40,096 nucleotides of DNA from SXRF01 sp039808985 (GCA_039808985.1 JBDHUC010000018.1:1-40096), one strand, 5' to 3'. Numbered from the stretch's first letter, positions 7,808-16,611 are shown. Numbers and translations are program-made. Notes: generated by a model from the sequence alone, not told the origin.

Positions 7808-8445
7808 GCAATATGAGGGATTTATGGTATGACTGGCTGGGGATGAACACATGGCTTTTCAAACAGATAAATTCTTTGAGTGACATACCTATGTACTCAA
7901 GCCTGATGAAGTTCGTAACCATCTTCGGCGACAAAAAATTCCTACCTATCATTTTGGGCGCGATAGTTATCTTTGCCATATCTTCAACCATTACCCGATA
8001 TGTTACAAAAAAGGGGGGCAACAGGAATTATATATTCATATGGTTTAATATTTTCATTATGCTTGGCTCGGGACTTTTAGCCAGCAATTATACAATTGAT
8101 TACATAAATAAGCATTATTCTTATCCCCGTCCTTATATTGATTTGCAAGGACAAGTACGGCAGATGGAGGCACAACCGGCAGAAGAGGCTTATCATAGCT
8201 TTCCAAGCAGTCACGTGCTCATCATAACAATTTTAGTATTCTCCTTGTGGCCAGCCATGAGCGAGAATTTTCGCTGGGGGGGTGTTTTCCTTATATTCTT
8301 TGTAGCATTATCGCGGGTATCGCTTGGAGTGCATTATCCCATGGACGTTATCTCAGGCTTTGTAATAGCGATGCTGTATATGCTTATTATACGCTATATA
8401 TTATACAGTACAATCAGACAAATAAGGGGCGTTCTTAAAATCTGA
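7804..8445 (+). CDS. PAP2-family membrane phosphatase
   Basis: 213 aa with about six membrane helices. The three phosphatase motifs are visible: KHYSYPRP (a variant of KxxxxxxRP with one residue fewer), SFPSSHV (PSGH-type, catalytic His) and SRVSLGVHYPMDV (SR-x5-H-x3-D). The family dephosphorylates lipid phosphates such as phosphatidate or undecaprenyl pyrophosphate at the periplasmic face. An UppP of a different fold is encoded at 39305, so this enzyme may be a second recycling phosphatase or a lipid A or PgpB-type enzyme. ATGA overlap with dadA and a 1-bp overlap with the next gene indicate an operon. Confidence 0.82.
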   Translation: MSNMRDLWYDWLGMNTWLFKQINSLSDIPMYSSLMKFVTIFGDKKFLPIILGAIVIFAISSTITRYVTKKGGNRNYIFIWFNIFIMLGSGLLASNYTIDYINKHYSYPRPYIDLQGQVRQMEAQPAEEAYHSFPSSHVLIITILVFSLWPAMSENFRWGGVFLIFFVALSRVSLGVHYPMDVISGFVIAMLYMLIIRYILYSTIRQIRGVLKI

Positions 8446-9446
8446 TGTTAACTGAACCAAGCATAGAATTTATTGACGTTCCCATAGTTGGTAAATATGG
8501 GATGCATAAACTAGCAGTATATGAATGGGGAAACAAAGAGTACGCAAGGCAAACCGTGTTTTGCGTGCATGGACTCACCCGCAACGGGCGTGATTTTGAT
8601 TTTCTTGCCAGTGCCCTGGCAAGCGATTACCGGGTCATAGCATTCGATGTTGCAGGACGCGGCAAAAGCGAATGGCTCCCCGACCCGGCAGATTATAATT
8701 ACGCAACTTACGTAGCTGATACTGCGTATCTTATAAACAGGCTAGGGCTTAGTAATATAAATTATATTGGCACATCAATGGGCGGCATAATAGGCCTTAT
8801 GCTTGCCAATAATTTCCCCGGGCTTATTAAATCCCTCACTTTGAATGATATAGGCTGCCTGGTTCCGGCTGCTGGCCTTAAACGCATAACCCGTTATGTA
8901 GGAACAACCGAATTTGAATCACGCGCCGCCGCCGAGGCCGAACTGCGTGTCCGCTGCGCGCCGTATGGAATAAAGGATGAGGACTGCTGGCAGGATATGT
9001 TTGCGCATAGCATAGAAGAAATTTCCGGCAAAGGGGCGCGCCTTGCCTATGACCCGGCCATCGCATCCAACCTTAGTAATCCCCTGGTTCCTATAACCGA
9101 TGTGAATCTATGGGTTTTCTGGCCTAAAGTTGCTATTATTCCCACACTTCTGCTGCGCGGTAAAAATTCGGATATACTTACCCATGAAACAGCTATTCAG
9201 ATGCAGCAAACACATCCCGATTTCCGGCTGCTTGAAATTGATAATGTGGGGCACGCGCCAGCTTTAATGGATAACGAGCAGATTGGGGCCATAAGGTCAC
9301 TCCTGGAATATCAAAAGATTTCAGAAGCCGATGGTTATAAATATGTGGATTACCTATTAAAAAACAAAATCCCACATGTGGATTACCTATTAAAAAACAA
9401 AATCCCACATGTGGATTTTGTTAATAACCCCCCTCACTTCACTTAA
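8445..9446 (+). CDS. Alpha/beta hydrolase with a repeat-derived C-terminal tail
   Basis: 333 aa. Alpha/beta-hydrolase fold with HGLTRNGRDF oxyanion region (42-51), nucleophile elbow GTSMGG (Ser111), a probable acid in LLRGKNSDIL (about 240) and catalytic His in VGHAPAL (about 275). Substrate unknown; the family includes esterases and C-C hydrolases. After about residue 300 the protein runs into two tandem 11-residue units (VDYLLKNKIPH) encoded by the 33-bp palindromic repeats at 9343-9420, so the last 30 or so residues are not part of the fold and probably came from repeat insertion. It is the third gene of the dadA operon. Confidence 0.85.
   Translation: MLTEPSIEFIDVPIVGKYGMHKLAVYEWGNKEYARQTVFCVHGLTRNGRDFDFLASALASDYRVIAFDVAGRGKSEWLPDPADYNYATYVADTAYLINRLGLSNINYIGTSMGGIIGLMLANNFPGLIKSLTLNDIGCLVPAAGLKRITRYVGTTEFESRAAAEAELRVRCAPYGIKDEDCWQDMFAHSIEEISGKGARLAYDPAIASNLSNPLVPITDVNLWVFWPKVAIIPTLLLRGKNSDILTHETAIQMQQTHPDFRLLEIDNVGHAPALMDNEQIGAIRSLLEYQKISEADGYKYVDYLLKNKIPHVDYLLKNKIPHVDFVNNPPHFT
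9343..9420 (+). repeat. 33-bp palindromic tandem repeat inside the hydrolase gene
   Basis: Two identical 33-bp units (9343-9375, 9376-9408) plus a terminal partial copy. The end of the array (9398-9420) is a 23-nt palindrome: CAAAATCC, one unpaired C, ACATGT, GGATTTTG. The unit length is a multiple of three, so the frame stays open. The same family forms the array at 33549-33690, with the central ACATGT replaced by GCATGC, a change that keeps the pairing. Confidence 0.85.
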
Positions 9447-9499
9447 AATGGCGAAGGGAAAAATCACTTCGCTCATTCCCGGTAAAATGAGGGATTTTA
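9431..9499. terminator. Nested stem-loops between convergent genes
   Basis: CCCTCA (9431-9436) pairs with TGAGGG (9488-9493), enclosing GCGAAG (9451-9456) / CTTCGC (9467-9472). ATTTTAT follows on the plus strand. It begins within the hydrolase stop region and lies before the rpsU stop on the other strand, so it may end both transcripts. Confidence 0.4.
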
Positions 9500-9530
9500 T
9501 AAACACTATATTTGTCGGAAAAAATAAAAA

Positions 9531-9734
9531 TTAGTCGTTACGATCGTAATTTTTACGAGCCAGCTTCCTGGCCCTTCTCTGCGCTTCGGCCGATTCACGG
9601 ACACGGGCTTCAGAAGGTTTTTCATAGTGGCGGCGCATTTTCATTTCACGGAAAAGCCCTTCACGCTGCATCTTCTTTTTAAGAGCGCGCAAAGCCTGGT
9701 CAACATTATTGTCGCGTACTACAACTTCTACCAA
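9531..9734 (-). CDS. rpsU: Small ribosomal subunit protein bS21
   Basis: 67 aa, highly basic, with the family core VVRDNNVDQALRALKKKMQREG and a C-terminal RRARKLARK helix. bS21 binds the 30S platform near the anti-Shine-Dalgarno region. The start is TTG at 9734: an AGGGGG sequence lies 9 nt upstream. An out-of-frame ATG at 9742 opens a five-codon frame (ATG TTG ATT TGG TAG) that overlaps this start, so initiation there could compete with rpsU. Confidence 0.95.
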   Translation of the reverse strand: MVEVVVRDNNVDQALRALKKKMQREGLFREMKMRRHYEKPSEARVRESAEAQRRARKLARKNYDRND

Positions 9735-9892
9735 ATCAACATACCCCCTTCCGAGGAATATCTATGCTTTTAATATTTGAGCCATTTTCATGGCGGGCTA
9801 TGATTTTAACAAACGCCAATTGGTTTGTCAAACGGGGATAAATCATATAAATTAGCAATTAACAACTAATATTTCTTAAAAGGGAGCTGACT

Positions 9893-10672
9893 TTGCTGGA
9901 AAATTATGGGGAATTGCAGGTATTTGCCGACAAGCTGGCAGATGCCAGCGGCGATATATTAAGAAAAGGATTCCATGGGGCGCTAAATATAGAAACCAAG
10001 GCTGATTCCACCCCGGTTACGCAGATAGACAGGGAGGTGGAAAGCCGTTTAAAGGCCATGATAGAGCAGGTATATCCCAGCCATGGAATTATCGGCGAGG
10101 AATTTGGCAATACACACGGGAATTCACCATATCAATGGGTGATCGACCCGATAGACGGCACCAAAGCCTTCATAGCCGGGTATTTGACCTTTACCACGCT
10201 TATAGCCTTGCTGCATAATGGGAAACCAATAATCGGCATTATCGATCAGCCTATATTAAAGCAGCGCTGGGCAGCAATTTCTGGGCAGCAAACCTTATTA
10301 AATAGCACCCCCCTGCCCTTGCTTTCCAATAAAAAAACGCTGAAACAAGCCAGCATTGCAACAACATCGACCGGATATTTCAGCGATGGGCAGGCAGAAA
10401 AAATCAAGAAATTAAAGGAAAATTGCGCAAATCTTATACTTGGCGGCGATGCCTATGCCTATGCTATGCTTGCCAGCGGAAAACTAGATATTGTCATTGA
10501 TGTTGCTATGAAACCTTATGATTATTGCGCCCTTGCCCCGGTTATAGAAGGCGTAGGCGGGGTAATAACCGACTGGTCAGGAAAACCTCTTAGCCTGCAT
10601 TCGGATGGAAGTGTAATATCCGCTGCCAGTAAGGAATTACATGTGGCTTGCCTTGAAATTCTAAACAGATAA
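9893..10672 (+). CDS. hisN: Inositol-monophosphatase-family phosphatase, likely histidinol-phosphatase HisN
   Basis: 259 aa metal-dependent phosphatase of the IMPase fold. Metal ligands are seen in GIIGEEFG (Glu about 69-70) and WVIDPIDGTKAFIAG (about 82-96), plus the C-terminal PYDYCALAPVIEGVGG. The GTKAFI and GGDAYAYAMLASG segments match the HisN group, which removes phosphate from L-histidinol phosphate in histidine synthesis. IMPase or CysQ-type activity cannot be excluded. The start is TTG at 9893 with AGGGAG 6 nt upstream. Its end overlaps the convergent gene by 12 bp. Confidence 0.8.
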   Translation: MLENYGELQVFADKLADASGDILRKGFHGALNIETKADSTPVTQIDREVESRLKAMIEQVYPSHGIIGEEFGNTHGNSPYQWVIDPIDGTKAFIAGYLTFTTLIALLHNGKPIIGIIDQPILKQRWAAISGQQTLLNSTPLPLLSNKKTLKQASIATTSTGYFSDGQAEKIKKLKENCANLILGGDAYAYAMLASGKLDIVIDVAMKPYDYCALAPVIEGVGGVITDWSGKPLSLHSDGSVISAASKELHVACLEILNR

Positions 10673-11164
10673 TAGCTTAATAAGCAGCCAGCCATCTAAT
10701 TTCTGCCCGTATTTTTTGTTATGGGAAGCAATAACTAAATTGGCTTTTTCCCACTTTTTAATTTCTGCATTTTTCCCGAAATGATTTTTCAGAGCATCCT
10801 GCACAAGCATATCTGTATTATCTGGATATTCGGGAAAACTATCACGGTATGCATTGACTATGGGCAGCAGCAGTTCCGTTTTTATATTTATTTTCGTCAG
10901 CGCCTGTAGCAACGGATGGTCGCGCACAGCGCCGTTTTGTATGGCTTCTATGGATTCCTGCCACCAGGCATAGCGTATATGCCCCATCATTTCCTCTTTT
11001 ACCACATGCTGGACATGCTCCAGCTCAATATCCAGCGAATAAACGGCTATGGCCGCCTCTTGCAGATTTTCAGGCAGGAACATTGCGGACCGGAACCAGC
11101 CGCGGCGCTGGCTCTTTACCAAACCAGCGTAATATTCATGGGTTTCAGGGGTTGTAAAGATCAT
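10661..11164 (-). CDS. Short squalene/phytoene-synthase-like protein
   Basis: 167 aa. Residues 10-72 match the family's first part: Y-x-x-L-V-K...R-x-F-x-S-x-x-F-LP...A-I-x-A-V-Y-x-L-D-I-E and IRYAWWQESIEAI. The usual proteins are 250-300 aa with two Asp-rich motifs; here the first DxxxD is LDIELEHV and the second half is missing or very reduced. Catalytic synthase activity is therefore doubtful, and the NDUFAF6-like complex I assembly branch of the family is an alternative. No frameshift or downstream remnant is visible, so it may be naturally short. It is convergent with hisN. Confidence 0.6.
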   Translation of the reverse strand: MIFTTPETHEYYAGLVKSQRRGWFRSAMFLPENLQEAAIAVYSLDIELEHVQHVVKEEMMGHIRYAWWQESIEAIQNGAVRDHPLLQALTKINIKTELLLPIVNAYRDSFPEYPDNTDMLVQDALKNHFGKNAEIKKWEKANLVIASHNKKYGQKLDGWLLIKLLSV

Positions 11165-11239
11165 CTATCTACAATATATGAGGGGTAATGATTTTCCATC
11201 ATAAAAGCATCCCCAACAATAATAAAAAGGAGAACCGCC

Positions 11240-11833
11240 ATGACTTTCACCCTTCCTGAACTGCCTTACGCACCAACAGCGCTTGAACCACATATTTCTG
11301 CCAATACTTTTTCTTTCCATTACAATAAGCACCATCAGGCCTATGTAACCAACCTGAACAACCTGATAAAAGATACTCCGCTAGCTTCCGCAAGCCTGGA
11401 GGAAATTATAATGCAATCGGCCAAAGACTCTGCAAAAGCCGGGATTTTCAACAATGCAGCGCAGGTCTGGAACCATACATTTTACTGGAATTCGATGAAA
11501 CCAAATGGCGGCGGCCAGCCAACCGGCGAACTTGCCAAAAAGATCGACAAGGATTTTGGAAGTTTTGATGCTTTCAAGGAAGCTTTCAAACAGGCAGGCG
11601 TCACCCAGTTCGGCAGTGGGTGGGCGTGGCTGGTGCTTGATAATGGGACATTAAAAGTCACCAAAACCACAAATGCCGACCTGCCAATGGCGCATGGGCA
11701 GAAAGCGCTACTTACCTGTGACGTATGGGAACATGCCTACTATCTGGATTACCAGAACCGCCGCCCTGATTATGTTGGCGTATTCCTTGACAAGCTAGCC
11801 AACTGGGATTTTGCGGCAAAGAACCTTGGATAA
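11240..11833 (+). CDS. sodB: Superoxide dismutase [Fe]
   Basis: 197 aa cytoplasmic enzyme that converts superoxide to peroxide and oxygen. The four metal ligands are seen: His27 (FHYNKHHQAYV), His79 (WNHTFYW), Asp161 and His165 (DVWEHAYYLDY). The aromatic set and Q in NAAQVWNHTF (Gln75 region) favour the iron rather than manganese form. Length is typical. A strong AAGGAG lies 8 nt before the ATG. It stands as a single gene between divergent and convergent neighbours. Confidence 0.95.
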   Translation: MTFTLPELPYAPTALEPHISANTFSFHYNKHHQAYVTNLNNLIKDTPLASASLEEIIMQSAKDSAKAGIFNNAAQVWNHTFYWNSMKPNGGGQPTGELAKKIDKDFGSFDAFKEAFKQAGVTQFGSGWAWLVLDNGTLKVTKTTNADLPMAHGQKALLTCDVWEHAYYLDYQNRRPDYVGVFLDKLANWDFAAKNLG

Positions 11834-11845
11834 TGGATGACAGAC

Positions 11846-11871
11846 GACGGATGGCAAAAATGTCATCCGTC
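11846..11871. terminator. Stem-loop between sodB and secD
   Basis: GACGGATG (11846-11853) pairs with CATCCGTC (11864-11871) across a 10-nt loop, 12 bp after the sodB stop and 6 bp before the secD stop on the other strand. There is no U-tract, so it may act as a transcript end or stabiliser for both genes. The GGATGAC words resemble the GATGAC hairpin family elsewhere in the window. Confidence 0.45.
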
Positions 11872-11877
11872 ATCCGG

Positions 11878-13476
11878 TTATATTGGAAGCTTATCGCGCC
11901 GCTTGGCTTTAAGCCAGCTTACAACCATCAGGCGCGTAACTAATACCGCAGTGTATAGCGAGCATAAGATGCCGATAGCAAGTGTAACGGCAAAGCCTTT
12001 TACCGTCCCTGTGCCAAAGTAATAAAGCAGCAAAGCGGCCACAAGCGTAGTTACGTGGCTGTCAAAAATCGTACCGAACGCCATTTTAAATCCATCGGAA
12101 ATTGCAACATGCGGCAACTTTCCATTACGGATTTCCTCGCGCATACGCTCGTATATAAGAACGTTCGCATCAACAGCCATGCCCACCGTAAGCACAATAC
12201 CTGCAATTCCCGGCAGTGTTAATGTAGCATCGAACAAAGCTAGCAGCGCTATTGTCATAAAAGCGTTCACTATCATGGCAATATCGGCAAACAGGCCAAA
12301 CAAGCCATAAAAAATCACCATAAATATCACCACAAGCCCAATACCTATGACAGACGCCTTGGTCCCGGCAGCAATAGAATCAGCGCCGAGGCTAGGGCCT
12401 ACTGAGCGTTCTTCGATTATTTTAAGCGGCGCTGGCAGTGCCCCGGCGCGAAGCAACAATGACAGGTCATTTGCCGATTCAACTGTAAAATTACCGCTTA
12501 TTATACCGCTGCCGCCAATGATCGGGGAGCGTATGACAGGGGCTGTAATAACCTTGTTATCAAGGACAATTGCAAAAGGCTTTCCAACATTTTCGCTGGT
12601 AATATCTGCAAATTTACGCGCCCCGGCATTATTGAAGCGGAAGGCCACCACCGGTTCGCCTGTCTGCTGGTCAAAAACTGTATGGGCGTCAACCAGCATA
12701 TCGCCAGAAAGCATTACACGGGTAAGGATCGGGTATTTGCGCGGATTGCCATCGGCGCTTTTATCATCGCCAAGCAAAATACGGGTTCCGGCAGAAACAT
12801 TGCCGCTTTGCAAATCATCCACGCTAACTGCCGGGTCAAGCATATGGAAGGTCATCTTTGCGGTACGGCCTAAAAGATTTTTAAGATGCTCAGGGTTTTC
12901 AAGGCCAGGAACCTGAAGCAAAATGCGTGTGTCGCCCTGCCTTTGTATAATAGGCTCTTTTGTACCGGTTTCATTAATCCTGCGATTTATAATTTCCAGC
13001 GATTGTTCAATAACGCGCGAACGGTCGGATTTCAGGTATTTTTCCTTGAAAAACACATTATAAACCAGTGGCGATTTAGGGCTAGGGGTTATGTCAAGAT
13101 CAGGGTTCATTTCGGTTAACATTTTCACCACATCATCCGCAACTGCATCTTCGCGCAGGGTGAATTCCACCCCGGCTTTGTCGCCTTCCTTGCTTACAGT
13201 AAGACCACGGTAACCAACCTTCTCCTTACGGAATTTAACCCGTATATCATCAGTAAGCTTAGAAAGCTGCTCGCGCATATATGCATCAAAATCAACCTCC
13301 AAAAGCAGATGGGAACCGCCCTGAAGATCAAGGCCTAAATTAACAGCATGTTTCGGCAGCCAGTCCGGCAGGGAATTACGGGTTTGCTCAGGAAGGAAAC
13401 TTGGGATCGCAAGCAATACGAAGAAAAGGCATGAACCTACGATTGCAAAGATTTTCCACTTAGGAAAGTGTAGCAT
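11878..13476 (-). CDS. secD: Protein translocase subunit SecD
   Basis: 532 aa inner-membrane protein that with SecF uses the proton gradient to pull secreted proteins through SecYEG. N-terminal membrane helix (about 7-26), D-LQGGSHLLLEVD (about 50-62), a large periplasmic domain, then five C-terminal helices with the conserved GMAVDANVLIYER and IGILCSLYTAVLVTRL. Only SecD is present: the frame ends at the sodB border and no secF follows, although secF normally comes directly after secD. A fused SecDF would be about 750-850 aa, so this is not a fusion. yajC lies 51 bp upstream. Confidence 0.95.
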   Translation of the reverse strand: MLHFPKWKIFAIVGSCLFFVLLAIPSFLPEQTRNSLPDWLPKHAVNLGLDLQGGSHLLLEVDFDAYMREQLSKLTDDIRVKFRKEKVGYRGLTVSKEGDKAGVEFTLREDAVADDVVKMLTEMNPDLDITPSPKSPLVYNVFFKEKYLKSDRSRVIEQSLEIINRRINETGTKEPIIQRQGDTRILLQVPGLENPEHLKNLLGRTAKMTFHMLDPAVSVDDLQSGNVSAGTRILLGDDKSADGNPRKYPILTRVMLSGDMLVDAHTVFDQQTGEPVVAFRFNNAGARKFADITSENVGKPFAIVLDNKVITAPVIRSPIIGGSGIISGNFTVESANDLSLLLRAGALPAPLKIIEERSVGPSLGADSIAAGTKASVIGIGLVVIFMVIFYGLFGLFADIAMIVNAFMTIALLALFDATLTLPGIAGIVLTVGMAVDANVLIYERMREEIRNGKLPHVAISDGFKMAFGTIFDSHVTTLVAALLLYYFGTGTVKGFAVTLAIGILCSLYTAVLVTRLMVVSWLKAKRRDKLPI

Positions 13477-13527
13477 TATAACCGCCGTTAGTTAGGAATT
13501 TGATTTAACAGCAACTCATGAAATTTA

Positions 13528-13929
13528 TCAATTATCGTTGGCGCTTTCTCCGCCGGAAGCTTTATCATCTGTCACTTCGGCAATTGAGGACTTGGAAATT
13601 CTTACGCGTACGCCCTGCGCAATTTCAACAACGGCTATGTCATCGCCTTCAAATTTTATGATAGTGCCAATTATGCCGCCATTGGTGATAATCTTAGTGC
13701 CTTTTTTCAGTGATTTCATCATTTCCTGATGCTGTTTAACACGCTTCTGCTGAGGCTTTATCAAAATAAAATAAAAGATAAAAAACAACACCCCAAGGAT
13801 AATGAAATTATCCTGCATCATTTTTTCAGCAGAAAGATCGTAAGGAACATTTGCCGCAGGCGAAGAAGCCGTGGCACTTACAGCAGCACTATCATCAGCA
13901 GCAAACGCAGGACTGAGGAGCAGGTTCAT
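13528..13929 (-). CDS. yajC: Sec translocon accessory protein YajC
   Basis: 133 aa. An Ala/Ser-rich N-terminal extension (1-38) precedes a single membrane helix (about 40-58) ending in LIKPQQKR, then the cytoplasmic MKSLKKGTKIITNGGIIGTI core. YajC binds SecDF and YidC. The first 10 residues (LLLSPAFAA) look like a short signal-like segment. It is upstream of secD and 9 bp downstream of rpmG on the same strand, so the three may share a transcript. Confidence 0.92.
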   Translation of the reverse strand: MNLLLSPAFAADDSAAVSATASSPAANVPYDLSAEKMMQDNFIILGVLFFIFYFILIKPQQKRVKQHQEMMKSLKKGTKIITNGGIIGTIIKFEGDDIAVVEIAQGVRVRISKSSIAEVTDDKASGGESANDN

Positions 13930-13938
13930 AAATAACGG

Positions 13939-14106
13939 CTATTTAATTTTAGCTTCGTTAAAAATAACATGTTTGCGTACAACCGGGTCATATTTGCGGA
14001 AAGCAAGCTTTTCGGTTTTGGTTTTAGGGTTTTTCTTCGCCACATAATAAAAGCCAGTAGCAGCCGAGCTAACCAATTTAATTAGAACAATATTTTTCTT
14101 AGCCAT
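13939..14106 (-). CDS. rpmG: Large ribosomal subunit protein bL33
   Basis: 55 aa (MAKKNIVLIKLVSSAATGFYY...), the zinc-free form without CxxC pairs. The open frame extends to 14154, but the ATG at 14106 has AGGAAG 6 nt upstream and begins the family's exact N-terminus. It lies just upstream of yajC-secD on the same strand. Confidence 0.95.
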   Translation of the reverse strand: MAKKNIVLIKLVSSAATGFYYVAKKNPKTKTEKLAFRKYDPVVRKHVIFNEAKIK

Positions 14107-14314
14107 AACATTCTTCCTAACAGGTATACATAATAAGGGCGGTAGAATATACACAAGCCGCCACCTGTCAAGAGTAAATTTATACTAAAAACTTTTGACT
14201 TTTTGGGCGTTTTCCTCTTTATGGTGCCCTTTACGCAAATAATATAAGCTATGGATTATTCTGGTAGTTTAACAGGAATAACATAACGTTACCTAGCAAG
14301 AGGTTAGTATAATT

Positions 14315-15229
14315 ATGGCACATAAGAAAATAAAAAAGGTTGTATTTCCAGTAGGTGGGCTTGGCACACGCTTCCTCCCGGCCACCAAATCAATGCCCAA
14401 GGAAATGCTACCGGTAGTTGATAAACCGCTTATCCATTATGCTTATGAGGAAGCTAAAGCGGCAGGCATAGAGGAATTTATCTTTATAACCGGGCGCAAC
14501 AAAGGCGCAATTGCCGATCATTTCGATCATTCCTATGAGCTTCAGGACATATTGGATAGCAAAAACAAAAAGCGCGAGCTGGAGCTTACAAGCAAATGGC
14601 TTCCAGAAGCTGGCAGCATTGTATTTACCCGCCAGCGCCAGCCCCTTGGGCTTGGACATGCTGTCTGGTGCGCAAGGCATCTGATAGGCGATGAGCCTTT
14701 TGCAGTAATACTGGCCGATGACCTGGTTCTTTCCAAAACTGCCTGCCTTAAGCAGATGATAGAACAATATAATGATTGTGGTGGCAATGTGCTGGGAGTT
14801 ATGGATATTCCCCGTTCCGATACTGCGAGCTATGGCATAGTCGATATTGACACATCCGCATCAAAACCTGACGCAAAACTGGTAAAGGCGCGTGGCCTTG
14901 TAGAAAAACCAGCACCAGAAAATGCGCCATCCACCTTATCAATTATTGGGCGTTATATATTGCAGCCTGAGGTTATAAAGGTTTTATCACACCAGAAGGC
15001 CGGTGCTGGCGGCGAGATACAGCTTACCGACGCTATAGCTTCGATGATCGGAAAGAACGATGTTTATGGCTACCGCTTTGAAGGAGTGCGTTATGATTGC
15101 GGTGGGCTGGCAGGGTTTGTTGCGGCTAACGTCGCCTTCGCGCTTGAGCGTGATGGGCTGCGCGATAAGGTGATAAACGATCTTGGCGATGTGTTCAACC
15201 GTGCAAAAGCGGAAATTCCCAGAAAATAA
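14315..15229 (+). CDS. galU: UTP-glucose-1-phosphate uridylyltransferase
   Basis: 304 aa. Makes UDP-glucose from UTP and glucose-1-phosphate. The nucleotide-binding loop GGLGTRFLPATKSMPKEMLP (about 12-31) is complete, with the catalytic Lys region VEKP (about 200) and GEIQLTDAI. Length is standard. AGAGG lies 9 nt before the ATG. The next gene, 14 bp downstream, uses the product, so the pair supplies UDP-glucose and UDP-glucuronate for surface polysaccharide. Confidence 0.96.
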   Translation: MAHKKIKKVVFPVGGLGTRFLPATKSMPKEMLPVVDKPLIHYAYEEAKAAGIEEFIFITGRNKGAIADHFDHSYELQDILDSKNKKRELELTSKWLPEAGSIVFTRQRQPLGLGHAVWCARHLIGDEPFAVILADDLVLSKTACLKQMIEQYNDCGGNVLGVMDIPRSDTASYGIVDIDTSASKPDAKLVKARGLVEKPAPENAPSTLSIIGRYILQPEVIKVLSHQKAGAGGEIQLTDAIASMIGKNDVYGYRFEGVRYDCGGLAGFVAANVAFALERDGLRDKVINDLGDVFNRAKAEIPRK

Positions 15230-15243
15230 TACGGAGAATTAAA

Positions 15244-16611
15244 ATGCAGATTGCTGTAATTGGTACTGGCTATGTCGGGCTTGTTTCCGGCGTGTGTTTT
15301 TCAGAATTCGGTTTCCGTGTTACCTGTGTCGATAAAGACGCCGACAAGATAGCCAAACTACAGCAGCATATAATGCCTATATATGAGCCAGGCCTTGAAC
15401 AGTTGGTAATAAGCAACCGTAAGGCTGGCAGGCTATCATTTACCACCGACCTGGCCCAGGCGGTTGCGGATGCTGAAATAGTATTTATCGCCGTTGGCAC
15501 CCCACCTAACGAAACTGACGGCATGCCTGACCTTACAGCTTTGCATATAGTTGCAAAGGAAGTGGCCAAAGCCATTAGCAGCTATACTTTGGTAGTGAAT
15601 AAATCCACAGTGCCGCTTGGAACCAACCGCGCTATTGCCAAAATAATTGCACAGGCTAACCCCGATGCAGATTTCGATGTAGCATCCAATCCGGAATTCC
15701 TGCGTGAAGGCACCGCGATAAAAGATTTCATGTCGCCCGACCGTATTGTCGCCGGGGTTGATTCCAGGCGCGCCCATGATTATCTCAACAAAATATATGA
15801 GCCTATCTGCCTGAATGGGGCAAAAATACTTTTTACAACTTTTGAGAGCGCGGAAATGATAAAATACGCCTCCAACAGCCTGCTCGCCACAAGAATAGCA
15901 TTTATCAATGAAATATCCGATCTTTGCGAAAAAACCGGGGCCAATATCCGCGATGTTGCGCGCGGCGTAGGGCTTGATAACCGCATAGGTGACAAATTCC
16001 TGCAGCCAGGCCCTGGATATGGCGGCTCATGCTTCCCCAAAGATACGCTTGCGCTACAGCAGATGGCCAGGAATAATAACGTGCCAAGCCAGCTTATTGA
16101 AGCAACCATTAAAAGCAATAATGACCGCAAAGTAAGCATGGCAAAAAAAATCATCGCCGCAAATAGCGGCGATATAAGCGGCAGCAATATATGCGTGCTT
16201 GGCCTTACCTTCAAACCGGGAACCGATGACATGCGTGAAAGCGCAAGCCTTGCCATCCTCCCTGCCCTTATCAATGCTGGCGCAAAAATACGTGCTTATG
16301 ACCCGCAGGGAATGAAGGAGGCAGCACACCATTTCAAGAAGGATGTAACCTGGTGCAGCGATTCCTATGAAGCGATGAAGGATGCGGATATGCTGCTCAT
16401 CCTTACCGAATGGAATGAATTTAGGAGCCTCGACCTTAAAAAGGTAAAATCGCTCCTGCGTAAACCACTGGTGGTTGACCTGCGCAATATATATAAGCGC
16501 CAGGATATGAAGGCACATGGCTTCCATTACGTATCAATTGGCCGCCAGGAAGTTATACCTGGGGAGCCATGGATTTCCGATTTAAACCTGGAGGATGAGT
16601 GGGTGGCTTAG
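15244..16611 (+). CDS. ugd: UDP-glucose 6-dehydrogenase
   Basis: 455 aa. Oxidises UDP-glucose to UDP-glucuronate with two NAD+. N-terminal Rossmann motif GTGYVGLVSGVCF (7-19), substrate-binding Lys207 in ESAEMIKYASN, and the catalytic Cys263 in GPGYGGSCFPKD; the C-terminal domain has the LGLTFKPGTDDMRES motif. CGGAGA is 5 nt before the start. Its stop overlaps the convergent queF stop by 4 bp. Confidence 0.96.
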   Translation: MQIAVIGTGYVGLVSGVCFSEFGFRVTCVDKDADKIAKLQQHIMPIYEPGLEQLVISNRKAGRLSFTTDLAQAVADAEIVFIAVGTPPNETDGMPDLTALHIVAKEVAKAISSYTLVVNKSTVPLGTNRAIAKIIAQANPDADFDVASNPEFLREGTAIKDFMSPDRIVAGVDSRRAHDYLNKIYEPICLNGAKILFTTFESAEMIKYASNSLLATRIAFINEISDLCEKTGANIRDVARGVGLDNRIGDKFLQPGPGYGGSCFPKDTLALQQMARNNNVPSQLIEATIKSNNDRKVSMAKKIIAANSGDISGSNICVLGLTFKPGTDDMRESASLAILPALINAGAKIRAYDPQGMKEAAHHFKKDVTWCSDSYEAMKDADMLLILTEWNEFRSLDLKKVKSLLRKPLVVDLRNIYKRQDMKAHGFHYVSIGRQEVIPGEPWISDLNLEDEWVA

